64,000 nt of DNA from an uncultured Oscillospiraceae bacterium (lineage in GTDB: Bacteria; Bacillota; Clostridia; Oscillospirales; Acutalibacteraceae). Shown here piece after piece: positions 8,229-17,144 of the stretch. The position numbers and the translations under genes were made by a program. The notes below the pieces were generated by a model. That model saw only the letters and a program-made list of their open reading frames with translations, was not told the DNA's origin and did not search any database. The stretch lies in assembly GCA_900539845.1 (NCBI GenBank), contig UQDP01000005.1, positions 1 through 64,000 of the forward strand. Reading direction: 5' to 3'. Every line of letters begins with the position of its first letter. Within the stretch, counting starts at the first letter, position 1.

Positions 8229-9247
8229 TCAATTAAAATGCTTAAAATTACCAGTCCACTTTCCACAGGTACTACAAGACCAAGCTTCATATCCACTTGG
8301 TACATTTGCCATTAATTCATCCCAGTCTATAATACCATTTTCGTATTTATTGTTCCAACTATTAACTGTATTATTATAATATGATACTAATTCGTTTCTA
8401 CTATTAAACCATCTACCTATATTCCCTACTGGCATACTGTGAGTATGTTGCCCAGTAGCCCCACTACTTGATGAACTTCCACCTGAAGATGAACCACTAT
8501 TTCCAGAGGATGTAGAACCATTACTTCCTGATGAAGTATTATTCCTTCCGCTTGACCTTCCTTGTGATGAACCTGAGTTTGTGCTGCTTTCAGATGATTT
8601 GCCACTATTTGAAGAGGTTTCTGACGGTTTCTTTTCAACCGTTATATTGAATTCGTATTCTGAAGTGTTTCCGTATGTATCATGCGCGGTTATTTTTACT
8701 TTTTCTGTTCCTGCCGAATCGGTGTTGATTTCACCCTCTGCGTTTATGGTTACATCTCCGCTGAGATCTTCGGCAGCAAAAAGCGATTGTATATCATGCT
8801 ATCTCCCTCCAAAACAGTAACCGAATCCGTTGTTTTCGTCCATTCCGGCGGCGTTGTGTCTTGAAGAATGATTTTTGCGCCAAGTTCAATTTCTCTGAAA
8901 AACATATTTCCCGTCAGTTCGACAATGAATTTAACATCGTATTCGCCGACTGATGATTCCTTGGCAAGCGTATATTCGTCCGCCCCGCTGTCTGCGAATT
9001 TTGCTGTGTATGTGATATTGTTTTCCTTTGTTTCTGAGATGAAATCATTTATGCTTATCCGATTTCCTTCGCCGGTATATTCAACAGCAACATTTTGCGC
9101 TGTTATGCAATCTTTGGCAAGGTTGTAATTTTGGCGATCGGCAATTGCCTTAATGCCGAATCCTGCACCCACCGCTATTATGCAGATCACTGCAATGATT
9201 GCGATGATTTTCGGCTTAGACAACTTATATTTTACATCTTTCTCCAT
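8229..9247 (-). pseudogene. Frameshifted Ig-like surface protein with C-terminal Cys/His domain
   Basis: Two reading frames join into one protein of about 339 residues. The 5' frame encodes a membrane anchor (residues 15-35) and an Ig-like region up to VTVLEGDS. After a one-base loss near 8795-8800 the second frame continues with IQSLFAAEDLSGDV, a Ser/Gly/Asn-rich linker, and a C-terminal domain containing HTHS, GRWF, a WNNKYENG segment and WSCSTCGKWTGNF. The linker and both domain halves are intact on either side. It is therefore a recent mutation, a sequencing error, or phase variation rather than an old ruin. The start at 9247 follows GAGGTG. The C-terminal domain probably binds a metal through its His and Cys residues (inference). 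Ligand unknown. Confidence 0.65.
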
Positions 9248-9420
9248 CTTAAACACCTCATAATCAATTTTAAACTTATTTTTTGATTATTTCAACTAAA
9301 ACTGCAAATGAATTCGATTTTGTATGAAAATATGTTTGATTGAATAGGCACCCCAATTGTTAATCTACCGTTTGTTGCATATTAAAATGAATGCCAACTG
9401 ATTTTAAACCATAAAAACAA

Positions 9421-9448
9421 GGCTGCGCCCACTATTGCGGACGCAGCC
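9421..9448. terminator. Terminator downstream of the spore-protein gene
   Basis: GGCTGCG pairs with CGCAGCC. T-rich runs flank it on both strands. On the minus strand it lies about 110 nt after the small acid-soluble protein gene, and otherwise the 300-nt gap from 9257 to 9555 shows nothing. Confidence 0.75.
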
Positions 9449-9555
9449 CCTTTTTGTTTTGAATTCAATGAAAAAACATTTGAATCAACAAGGATTACCT
9501 TTTGGCAATCTGCCCCCAAAGGAGCGCAGATTAACACCTGCAATTAATCGTTTGC

Positions 9556-9738
9556 TTATTTCATTGATTCCTCGTAAGCCTTGATCATCTTTTTAACCAT
9601 CTGACCGCCTACAGAACCGGCCTGCTTGGAAGTAAGGTCACCGTTGTAACCCTGCTTAAGGTTTACACCAACCTCTGAAGCGGCTTCCATCTTGAATCTG
9701 TTAAGAGCTTCTTTAGCCTCAGGTACGACATTCTTCAT
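9556..9738 (-). CDS. Alpha/beta-type small acid-soluble spore protein
   Basis: This 60-residue protein coats and protects DNA in dormant spores. It carries the family signatures: the GPR-protease-site-like region around KMEAASEVGV and the GDLTSKQAGSVGGQMVKKMI segment. AAGAGGTG precedes the start. The presence of this gene shows that the organism is a spore former. In known spore formers the family is transcribed in the forespore by sigma-G; I did not find a convincing sigma-G promoter here. Confidence 0.93.
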   Translation of the reverse strand: MKNVVPEAKEALNRFKMEAASEVGVNLKQGYNGDLTSKQAGSVGGQMVKKMIKAYEESMK

Positions 9739-9917
9739 TATCTACACACCTCTTTTGCATTTTAATTGCGTTTGCAAAAGTATTGTTTGAAGATATGCCG
9801 ATAATATAATTGAAAAATTTTTACAATTGAAAAATCTATTTTTTTAAAATTTCAGCGTTGATATTAAACTGAAAATGCTGTCAAAATAGTACTATAATGC
9901 TATTTGTGATTTTTTGC

Positions 9918-10316
9918 TCAATCCTCTGCGCGGATAAGATTGCTTATATAAGGACGTTTGCCGGAAAGGACTTCATCGTAAAAATTCTGTTTCCAGTCGA
10001 TATAGGAAACGCTGTTCTCCAATTCGCGGATTTGGTCGCGCAACGCCTGCTGTTTTTTTTCGAGCAGCCTTTTTCTTTGGGGAATCGTGGATTCGCCCTG
10101 AAGGCACAGATCAAGATATTCTTTCATCTCCTGAATACTCATTCCGCACTTTTTCAGGCAAACAAGGTCTTTTATCCATTTTACATCATGCTCGTCAAAC
10201 ACTCTGCGGTTGTTTTCGTCCCTCTTGACATTTGGAACAAGTCCCTCATTGCAATAGAATTTAAGCGCCTGGTATGTCATATTCGTCTCCCGGCAGGTTT
10301 GCATCATCGTATACAT
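9918..10316 (-). CDS. MerR-family transcriptional regulator
   Basis: The 132-residue protein has an N-terminal MerR winged helix (MTYQALKFYCNEGLVPNVKRDENNRRVF), then a coiled-coil dimerisation helix from about residue 75. No Cys pair typical of metal sensors is seen in the C-terminus, so an organic or aldehyde stress signal is more likely. It is divergent from the alcohol dehydrogenase gene. The shared region holds an extended inverted repeat that is the likely operator, so it probably controls both genes. Confidence 0.88.
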   Translation of the reverse strand: MYTMMQTCRETNMTYQALKFYCNEGLVPNVKRDENNRRVFDEHDVKWIKDLVCLKKCGMSIQEMKEYLDLCLQGESTIPQRKRLLEKKQQALRDQIRELENSVSYIDWKQNFYDEVLSGKRPYISNLIRAED

Positions 10317-10368
10317 AAATCTTTCTCCCCGTTAACAAAAAATTTATAAATGTTTTTATAAAAAGCTA

Positions 10369-10428
10369 TTGACCGATAGCTACAACCGCATATTATAATC
10401 GGTTGTATAAAGCGGTTGTTTCTATCGG
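10369..10428 (+). promoter_or_regulatory. MerR-type promoter and operator between regulator and dehydrogenase
   Basis: TTGACC (10369-10374), a 19-nt spacer and TATAAT (10394-10399). The unusually long spacer is the classic sign of MerR-activated promoters. The promoter is embedded in 16-nt inverted arms, CCGATAG-N2-ACAACCG (10373-10388) and CGGTTGT-N2-CTATCGG (10413-10428). A third CGGTTGT lies at 10400-10406. Confidence 0.75.
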
Positions 10429-10550
10429 ATTATAGCATGTAACCCTCTATTACGCAAGAGCGCGATCCGAAAAAGAATCACGCACTGAAACTATTTTTCA
10501 AGCCATTCCATATTTGATTTACGAATTAAAACCTGAACGGAGGAAGAAAC

Positions 10551-11696
10551 ATGAAAGAATTTACTTATTCGTATCCGACAAGAGTGTATTTCGGCGAAGG
10601 AACCGCTGCAAAGTCACTTGAAAAAGAGCTTGTGCATATCGGCGGAACCGTTATGTTTGCCTATGGGGGAGGTTCAATAAAGAAAAGCGGGATTTACAGC
10701 GAGCTTAAAAACATGCTGGAAATAGCTGGTAAGAAAGTGATCGATTTTTCCGGCATCATGCCGAATCCGACTTATGCAAAAGTGCAGGAGGGCGTGGCTC
10801 TCGCCAAGGAAAATCATGTTGATTTTATTCTTGCGGCAGGCGGCGGAAGTGTAATAGACTGCTGTAAAGTGATTTCCGCGCAGGCAGTTCTTGAAGAAGA
10901 TATATGGGATATGGAGTATATTTCCGGCAGATTTCCTCAAAAGGGGATACCGATGGGAGCAATTGTAACTGCTTCAGGCACGGGTGCGGAAATGAATTCC
11001 GGCGCCGTAATCACATATGAGGAAAAAATGTGGAAAGGTCCGATCGTGGGTATGGGAGCTTCCTTTGCGATCCTTGATCCTGTATATACCGCTACCGTTC
11101 CGCCGATGCAGGTCCTCTCCGGCGCTTATGACACGCTCAGCCACGCTATGGAAACCTATTTCGGCCATTCGGATGCTGACAATGTTTCGGACGACGTGGC
11201 GCTTGCAATCATGAAAAATACAGTGGTTAATATGCGGCGTTTGATCAGTGACATCCATGACCTGCAGGCTCGGGGAAATCTGATGTGGGATTCCGCTATG
11301 GCTGAAAATGGTATTCTTAAGGTCGGCAAACTTACGGATTTTCAGGCGCATCAGATCGAGCACCAGTTGGGAGCATATACAGACTGCAATCATGGGCAGG
11401 GACTGGCTGTGATCCAACCGATCTATTACCGTCATATTATGAATGACGCAGAGGAAAAATTCACCCGCTTTGCAACGGAGGTCTTCAATAAAAACAGCGC
11501 TGAGGAGGGGATTCGGGCTTTGTCTGAATTTACAGCCGAATGCGGTCTTCCATCAAAGCTTACTCAATTGAGCTCAAGGGTGAAAATCACTCCCGAAATA
11601 CTGCGCAAAGTCGCGGACACCTGTAACATTATAAAGTGTAATCCCAGAGAACTGAGTCGTGACGAGGTATATGATATTTTGATGGAATGCCTGTGA
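10551..11696 (+). CDS. Iron-containing alcohol dehydrogenase
   Basis: This NAD(P)H-dependent type III alcohol dehydrogenase resembles butanol dehydrogenase/YqhD and reduces aldehydes to alcohols. The 381-residue length fits. The nucleotide-binding GGGS (AAGGGSVIDCCK) is near residues 101-105, and the metal-binding segments include DTLSHAMETY and HQIEHQLGAY followed by CNHGQGLAV. GGAGG lies 7 nt before the start. Control by the divergent MerR protein suggests induction by an aldehyde or electrophile (inference). Confidence 0.93.
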   Translation: MKEFTYSYPTRVYFGEGTAAKSLEKELVHIGGTVMFAYGGGSIKKSGIYSELKNMLEIAGKKVIDFSGIMPNPTYAKVQEGVALAKENHVDFILAAGGGSVIDCCKVISAQAVLEEDIWDMEYISGRFPQKGIPMGAIVTASGTGAEMNSGAVITYEEKMWKGPIVGMGASFAILDPVYTATVPPMQVLSGAYDTLSHAMETYFGHSDADNVSDDVALAIMKNTVVNMRRLISDIHDLQARGNLMWDSAMAENGILKVGKLTDFQAHQIEHQLGAYTDCNHGQGLAVIQPIYYRHIMNDAEEKFTRFATEVFNKNSAEEGIRALSEFTAECGLPSKLTQLSSRVKITPEILRKVADTCNIIKCNPRELSRDEVYDILMECL

Positions 11697-11702
11697 TTAA
11701 TG

Positions 11703-11733
11703 AAAAAGACCGCTTCGAAAGATGAAGCGGTCT
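11703..11733 (-). terminator. Terminator of the adenine methylase gene
   Basis: AGACCGCTTC and GAAGCGGTCT with a 7-nt loop. The T-run follows on the minus strand, after the methylase stop. On the plus strand the same hairpin lies just after the dehydrogenase gene but lacks a T-run. Confidence 0.75.
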
Positions 11734-11737
11734 CCGG

Positions 11738-11759
11738 TTATCGATAAAGTCGGCGAAGC
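11738..11759 (+). repeat. Conserved 3'-end motif, copy B (shortened)
   Basis: ATCGATAAAGTCGGCGAAGC matches the 20-mer found at 30-49 and 27881-27900 apart from one missing base. It again follows a hairpin after a gene on the same strand, here the alcohol dehydrogenase. It runs up to the stop codon of the convergent methylase gene. Confidence 0.5.
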
Positions 11760-12760
11760 TATTTTTTTATCAGGCAGTGCAAATATTCCGTTGTGGTATC
11801 CGCCTTGATGTTTCTGTTTGTATCGGTATCGGCTTTAAATCTGCGGTATGTTTTCTCAAATATCTGATATTCGCCGTATTTTTCCATCGCCTGCCTGATC
11901 ACATCAAAAGGCATAAGCCCCTCGTTGTTATAGCTTAAAAAAATGTATTTAAAATCAGCGTTTTTCAGCACATGATCAAAAGCTGAAACAACTGTTTTTG
12001 ACGAACAGAATTCACTTTTTTGCGCCTGGTAGTCTCTAAGCCCTGTTTTGCCGCGGAGTTCCGGGCAGTCATATCTCGCAACGGTTTCCAGCACATGATA
12101 GTTGGTGCAGTACTGGCGGGTGTTATAAGGCGGGTCAAGATAGAGTATATCGCCCTTTATTTTTAATATAACATCACTTATGTTTTCGTTGTAAACCTTA
12201 CATTCTTTACTGCCGTCTATTACGGGGAGAAGCTCCAGCCGGAACGCTTTATCGGCGGAGCTTTTTATTTTTTTTAGAAATGCGCCGTAGACGGATGCGG
12301 TATTCGCATATTTGTCAATTGAATTTATAAGGCTTGCAAGCAGATAAAAATATTGCGAAGAGTCGATCTCGCCTTTGTTTTTCAGATGCTCAAGTTCAGT
12401 TCTTACAGCGTCGCACTTCATTCCGTTTGCATCCGTGAAATACTGTCTGCCGCTCCCTGATCCGGCGCAGTAGTTGTTGTAAATGAATCCCTTTATGCCG
12501 TCCAGTCGGTTAAGCCTGTCTGCTATATCCTCGGCGTTTATGGGGGGCACATTTTCTATCAGGTGCTTATTTAAAACATAGCTGTAATACTGAATATCGT
12601 TTGATATGGTTTTGCAGCCTTTTTCCTTAAAGGTCTTCCCCACAATTCCCGTGCCGGCGAACAGATCTGCAAAGACCTTGTCTGTGACAGGTCCCGTAAC
12701 GGAGGATATCGTTTCGGTAAGAAAGTCAATAAGGGAATATTTTGATCCTATATAGTTCAT
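11759..12760 (-). CDS. DNA adenine N6-methyltransferase (D12 class), solitary
   Basis: The 333-residue protein begins MNYIGSKYSL, as D12-class adenine methylases do. It has the SAM-binding ADLFAGTGIVG at 31-41 and the catalytic DPPYNTRQY at 209-217. It should methylate the N6 of adenine within a recognition sequence that cannot be read from the protein. No restriction endonuclease lies beside it, so it may be an orphan methylase for gene regulation, or a relic or protective gene of a mobile element. Confidence 0.85.
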   Translation of the reverse strand: MNYIGSKYSLIDFLTETISSVTGPVTDKVFADLFAGTGIVGKTFKEKGCKTISNDIQYYSYVLNKHLIENVPPINAEDIADRLNRLDGIKGFIYNNYCAGSGSGRQYFTDANGMKCDAVRTELEHLKNKGEIDSSQYFYLLASLINSIDKYANTASVYGAFLKKIKSSADKAFRLELLPVIDGSKECKVYNENISDVILKIKGDILYLDPPYNTRQYCTNYHVLETVARYDCPELRGKTGLRDYQAQKSEFCSSKTVVSAFDHVLKNADFKYIFLSYNNEGLMPFDVIRQAMEKYGEYQIFEKTYRRFKADTDTNRNIKADTTTEYLHCLIKK

Positions 12761-12840
12761 ATACTCTCCTCGCCGCAGTATTACAGAACTGCATATACAG
12801 CCGGCGTCAATTGTATAATATCATTGTTCTGTTTTCGGTT

Positions 12841-13341
12841 TTATAATTCAATATAATAAAGATAAATAGTTTCGTAACCGCCGTTTTTAGCTCTGAATCC
12901 GCCCGGAATCCTGCCGAGACAGATAAAGCCGAGCCGTTCATACAGATGGCGCGCATGGATGTTTGACTGCACAACGGCGTTGAACTGAAGGATTTTAAAT
13001 CCGGCGTTTTTTGCTCTTTCAAGACAGTCCCGCACAAGTTTTTCGCCGATATGAAGTCCGCGGTATTGTGATGAAACGGCAAAGCTTGCGTTTGCGATAT
13101 GTCCGCATCTGCCGATGTTATTGGGGTGAAGTATGTAAAGCCCGAGCAGCTCTTTGCTATTCTTCTCCTGAGCTACTGCGGTCTCCGTTTGGGAAGAAAA
13201 AAATGCACGCGCGCTTTCTTCATCTAGCAGTTCAGTCTGAGGGAATGTGTTGCCTTCTGCAACGACTTCATTCCATATACGCACCATCTGGGGCAGATCG
13301 GTCTCTTTATATTTGCGCACGATGATATTCTGAACTTCCAT
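12841..13341 (-). CDS. GNAT-family N-acetyltransferase
   Basis: The 166-residue single-domain enzyme transfers an acetyl group from acetyl-CoA to an unknown amine. The acetyl-CoA pyrophosphate loop is YRGLHIGEKLV near residues 100-110, followed by LYERLGFICLGRIPGGF, the C-terminal strand-helix motif. The substrate cannot be assigned. It lies after the ddl terminator and is probably transcribed alone. Confidence 0.85.
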   Translation of the reverse strand: MEVQNIIVRKYKETDLPQMVRIWNEVVAEGNTFPQTELLDEESARAFFSSQTETAVAQEKNSKELLGLYILHPNNIGRCGHIANASFAVSSQYRGLHIGEKLVRDCLERAKNAGFKILQFNAVVQSNIHARHLYERLGFICLGRIPGGFRAKNGGYETIYLYYIEL

Positions 13342-13355
13342 AGTATTCCCCTCTG

Positions 13356-13386
13356 AAAAACCCGGCTGACAACAGCCGGGCGTTTT
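13356..13386. terminator. Terminator of the hydrolase-murF-ddl operon
   Basis: CCCGGCTG and CAGCCGGG with a 4-nt loop, flanked by A5 and T6 so that it works on both strands. It sits between ddl and the GNAT gene. Confidence 0.88.
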
Positions 13387-14583
13387 TTACATTTTTGAGC
13401 CTTTCGTTCCTTTTGCACCGCCGAAAGATGCAGAGGAAAGAATATTGGTATCAAACGAATAAGTAATCTCCTCATTATTGCGCTGCCTTTTTAGGGCAAG
13501 TGTAATAAGCCTGTCGAGCAGCTCGGAATATTTAACGCCTTTAGGCTCCCACAGGTAGAACGCAAGCGAACCGGGAATCGTGTTGAATTCGTTTATCCAA
13601 AACGCACCTGTTTGAGCGTCCATAAGAAAATCGATTCTTACAACGCCGTTGCAGTCAAGATATTTAAACGCGTCAACAGCTATGTTCTTGATCTCCTCGG
13701 CAGTTTCGTCGGGGATGTCAGCCGGAATCTTTCTTTTCAGGCTGCTCATGCCCTTGCTGCCGCCTGTCTTTTTGCCGCCGTCCATATATTTGTCTTTATA
13801 GGAAAGTATTTTATCCGCGGATATAGGCTCCTCAAGCTCGGATGCCTCGGCGTCGGTATAATCGCCGACCACGGAACAGTTGATCTCCTTAAGATGAACC
13901 ACGGCAGGCTCAATCAATATTTTGTCGGAAAACTGAAACGCGAGTTCAAGTGCGTCCTCAAGCTCCGCAGTGTTTTCCGCTTTGCTGATACCTACGCTTG
14001 ATCCGAGATTTACAGGCTTGACGATTATCGGATAACCGAATTTATCTTCCGCGGCGGAGATGACCTTTTCCTCGTTTTTATAATCCTGCAAGGTGAAGCG
14101 TATACCGTCCAGCACAGGGAAACCTGCCTCTTTTAGCATGATTTTCATCGTGAACTTATCCATACACACGGCGCTGGCGAGCACATCGCAGCCGACGAAC
14201 GGCAGATTGAGCGTTTTTAAAAAGCCCTGCAATGCGCCGTCCTCCACATTCGTGCCGTGCACGATCGGAAAAGCAACATCTATGCAGGCAATAGGCTTTG
14301 TCTTTGAAAAGCGCTTTTGCTGCTGCGGCACAAGATATGTTTTGCTGCCGTCTGTTACGATATTTATCTTTGTGCTTTTATCAAGAAGAGCGGGAATATT
14401 TTTATATTCTTCTATCTTATCCAGACTCTCTCCCCAGTAAAGCTCGTTTTTCTTCGTGATATAAACAGGATAAACAGCATATTTATCCCTGTTTATGCTC
14501 TGCATTGCCTGCACGGCAGAGATAACGGAAACCTCGTGCTCAACGCTTTTTCCGCCGAAAAGCACCGCAACGTTAATCTTCAT
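13387..14583 (-). CDS. ddl: D-alanine--D-alanine ligase
   Basis: Ddl joins two D-alanines with ATP to make the dipeptide that MurF adds to the peptidoglycan precursor. The ATP-grasp enzyme shows LFGGKSVEHEVSVISA at the N-terminus, the glycine loop LGSSVGISKA, and the C-terminal WINEFNTIPGS. Start 14583 is chosen because GGAGG lies 6 nt upstream; an upstream in-frame TTG lacks a ribosome site. A Ser/Gly/Ala-rich tail follows the last helix. Directly after murF, with a gap of 15 nt, it completes a D-Ala-D-Ala supply and use operon. Nothing seen marks it as a vancomycin-type ligase. Confidence 0.93.
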   Translation of the reverse strand: MKINVAVLFGGKSVEHEVSVISAVQAMQSINRDKYAVYPVYITKKNELYWGESLDKIEEYKNIPALLDKSTKINIVTDGSKTYLVPQQQKRFSKTKPIACIDVAFPIVHGTNVEDGALQGFLKTLNLPFVGCDVLASAVCMDKFTMKIMLKEAGFPVLDGIRFTLQDYKNEEKVISAAEDKFGYPIIVKPVNLGSSVGISKAENTAELEDALELAFQFSDKILIEPAVVHLKEINCSVVGDYTDAEASELEEPISADKILSYKDKYMDGGKKTGGSKGMSSLKRKIPADIPDETAEEIKNIAVDAFKYLDCNGVVRIDFLMDAQTGAFWINEFNTIPGSLAFYLWEPKGVKYSELLDRLITLALKRQRNNEEITYSFDTNILSSASFGGAKGTKGSKM

Positions 14584-14598
14584 CTTTTTCCTCCACAA

Positions 14599-16158
14599 TC
14601 AATAATTATCCGGCAGATCATTTTCAATAAGAATGATCTTCTGCTCTCCCGGGGCGGCTGACGCTTTATTGAACGCTTCAACAAAGCTGTCGCTCGCTGT
14701 GATTTTCTTATCGTCATAGCCGGCTTCTGAAAGTCCCTTATAAATCGCTTCGGTCTGTTTTCTGCCCACAAGATAAACAAAATCGCACACTGCCGCGGCA
14801 GATCTTCCAAAATCGTAATTGCATTTATCCTGCATCTTTCCAAGCTCGACCATTCCGGGCGTGATAAGGATCTTGGTGCCTTCAAAAAGCGAGAGCGTTT
14901 TGAGCGCAGCCTCGCATCCGGCCGGATTTGAATTATAGGCGTCATCAATTATAGCCGTGTTTCCTCTGCGTGTAAGCTGGAGCCTGTGCGGCGGTGAGGA
15001 AAGCTTTTTGACATACATTTTAATATCATCCGCCGGCACGCCGAGCTGAACACAGACGGCTATAACGCCCGTTAGATTTGTTACATTGTGTTCGCCGATC
15101 AGCGGCGTTTGGAGGTCCTCTATCACTTCGCCGTTGCAGCAAACAGAAAATTTTGTGCCCTTTTGAGAAACGCTTATGTCATAAGCGTAAGTCTCGTTTT
15201 CGTTATTCAAACCATAGGTGTGATAATCTGTATCCGCTTTTTTGCGGAGATTGCTTTGGATATTTTCATTGTCGCCGTTTAAAAACATTTTGCTTTTATC
15301 CGAAACGGCATCATAAAGTTCAAATTTTGTTTTAATGATATTGTCAATGGATTTAAAAGTCTCCAAATGCTGTTCGCCGATCGAGGTTATAATGCCGTAT
15401 TCGGGAAAGACAATATCGCATATCTCTTTTATATCTCCAACATGGCGCGCGCCCATTTCACAAACGAACACCTCATGCGTGGGGCGCAGCTGCTCCCTGA
15501 TGGTCTTTACAACGCCCATCGGGGTGTTATAGCTTTCGGGCGTCATAAGCACATTGTATTTTGCTTTAAGCACTGTTGAAAGGTAATATTTAACGCTTGT
15601 TTTGCCGTAGCTGCCTGTTATGCCGATTACTTTTAAATCGGGGCAGGCCTTGAGCATCTTTTTTGCGTCATTGATATAGTATTGCCTGATTGCTTTCTCT
15701 ATGGGAGAATTGACGATATTTCCTATAACGGGAAGGAGAGGAGCGAGTGAAAGCAATATACCCATTCCGAGCAGACCAAAGCGCTCCCCGCCGGCAAAAA
15801 ACGCAGCGGCAAACGCTGCAAGCCAGATAACACAGTCCGTTACGAGCATGCGCTTTACGCGCGCGGTGTAAACAAGCGGCTTTTTTGCGTTTTTCATCGG
15901 CCTGTTAACAAGTGCCGATATGAGCGCGAAAACGTAAAACACAATATAGAGCCAGACGGCATTTGTAAACGTAGCCGCAATGGAAATGACGAGCAGGATA
16001 ATATTTATTATATAATGCCTGAAATTGCCGCCCATCCATTTAAGCTGAACGGCTGTTTTATAAGAATTGAGTTGAAACATATGCGTTGTGCGGATGACCG
16101 TTAAAACGCTTGAAACTGCCGCCAGAAGCAGGCAGATTATATTTAATGCCAGATACAT
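14599..16158 (-). CDS. murF: MurF-type Mur ligase with N-terminal membrane domain
   Basis: MurF adds D-Ala-D-Ala to UDP-MurNAc-tripeptide. Of 519 residues, the first 150 or so form about five transmembrane helices, a feature of a clostridial branch of the family. The ligase part follows with the P-loop GITGSYGKTS at about 179-188, the MGARHVGDIKEIC segment and the DDAYNSNP motif of the Mur ligase middle domain. The membrane anchor would place the reaction at the inner face next to MraY. It sits between the alpha/beta hydrolase (1-nt gap) and ddl. Confidence 0.9.
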   Translation of the reverse strand: MYLALNIICLLLAAVSSVLTVIRTTHMFQLNSYKTAVQLKWMGGNFRHYIINIILLVISIAATFTNAVWLYIVFYVFALISALVNRPMKNAKKPLVYTARVKRMLVTDCVIWLAAFAAAFFAGGERFGLLGMGILLSLAPLLPVIGNIVNSPIEKAIRQYYINDAKKMLKACPDLKVIGITGSYGKTSVKYYLSTVLKAKYNVLMTPESYNTPMGVVKTIREQLRPTHEVFVCEMGARHVGDIKEICDIVFPEYGIITSIGEQHLETFKSIDNIIKTKFELYDAVSDKSKMFLNGDNENIQSNLRKKADTDYHTYGLNNENETYAYDISVSQKGTKFSVCCNGEVIEDLQTPLIGEHNVTNLTGVIAVCVQLGVPADDIKMYVKKLSSPPHRLQLTRRGNTAIIDDAYNSNPAGCEAALKTLSLFEGTKILITPGMVELGKMQDKCNYDFGRSAAAVCDFVYLVGRKQTEAIYKGLSEAGYDDKKITASDSFVEAFNKASAAPGEQKIILIENDLPDNY

Positions 16159-16159
16159 T

Positions 16160-16945
16160 TTACTCTCCTATTTTAAGGAATGACTTCAGGATATTCTGAA
16201 ACACATACGGCTGATCAAGGAATGAATAATGCCCTGCGTTTTCTATTTTGCAAAGCCCCACATCCGCGCCTGAGGAGGATATTTCCCGCTCAAAGATTTC
16301 CGCGTCGGAAATCGGGGTAGCTGTGTCGTTTACGCCCCAGATAAGCAGTGTTGTGCATTTTATGTTTTTTAAATACTGCGTCAAATCTTCGTTTACCGTT
16401 TTGACGAGTACGCCGCGCATAAGCGGCGTGGCGTTTGCGTAATCCGCTGAGGAAAACTTTTTGCGCAGAGCCTCAAGCGCCTGAGGGAAAAGCTTCCTGA
16501 CAGGGTAGAGGCTGAGAAAGAATTTGCCTATTTTGTAAATACGAGTTCTGAAAGTCTGCTTTTTGCCGCGTTGGGGCATGATTCCGGCGGCGTCTGTAAA
16601 AATAATTTTATTTATATTAAAAGGCAGATCTTCTGTTGACGCCATTTTGATGATCACTCTGCCGCCGAAAGAATGGCCGAACAGCATTACATCTTTGACC
16701 CCGAAAGAAGAGATGAATTTCACGGTGAAATCTGCGTAATCGGAAACGCTCCACACCTCGGGCGGTTCGGGCGTGCCGCCGAAACCGGGAAAATCAAGAG
16801 TGACAACGGTGAATTTCTGCGCAAGCAGATCGGAAACGGAAGCGTAAACGCCAATGTTCGCGCCCCAGCCGTGAAGAATAAAAATATAATCGCCGCTGCC
16901 TTTTACCTCATAATGAACACGTATGCCGTCTATATCCTTAACCAA
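16160..16945 (-). CDS. Alpha/beta-fold hydrolase
   Basis: The 261-residue hydrolase has the oxyanion segment HGWGANIGVY, the nucleophile elbow GHSFGG, an acidic residue in GVNDTATP and the catalytic His in NAGHYSF. The substrate is unknown; esterase or lyase-type activity is possible. The start is TTG at 16945 with GGAGG 8 nt upstream; the ATG at 17002 has no ribosome site. It is the first gene of the operon with murF and ddl, which hints at a link to envelope metabolism. Confidence 0.85.
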   Translation of the reverse strand: MVKDIDGIRVHYEVKGSGDYIFILHGWGANIGVYASVSDLLAQKFTVVTLDFPGFGGTPEPPEVWSVSDYADFTVKFISSFGVKDVMLFGHSFGGRVIIKMASTEDLPFNINKIIFTDAAGIMPQRGKKQTFRTRIYKIGKFFLSLYPVRKLFPQALEALRKKFSSADYANATPLMRGVLVKTVNEDLTQYLKNIKCTTLLIWGVNDTATPISDAEIFEREISSSGADVGLCKIENAGHYSFLDQPYVFQNILKSFLKIGE

Positions 16946-17085
16946 GAGTTGAACCTCCTTGAACGGCTTTATTAAAAACATTATATATAACGAATATGCC
17001 AAAAGAATTATTTAATATTCTATCACATTAATATAATATGTGCAATATTTTATTAAAATTAAAAAGCCCGTTTTATTTGAAATTC

Positions 17086-17132
17086 AATAAAAATATGCAC
17101 CCCCAAAAGCAATGTGCTTTAGACGGTGCATA
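17086..17132 (-). terminator. Terminator of the LytTR regulator gene
   Basis: On the minus strand TATGCACC pairs with GGTGCATA, with an inner AAAGC/GCTTT helix, followed by TTTTTATT. Confidence 0.75.
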
Positions 17133-17144
17133 GGAGTCCGCGTA

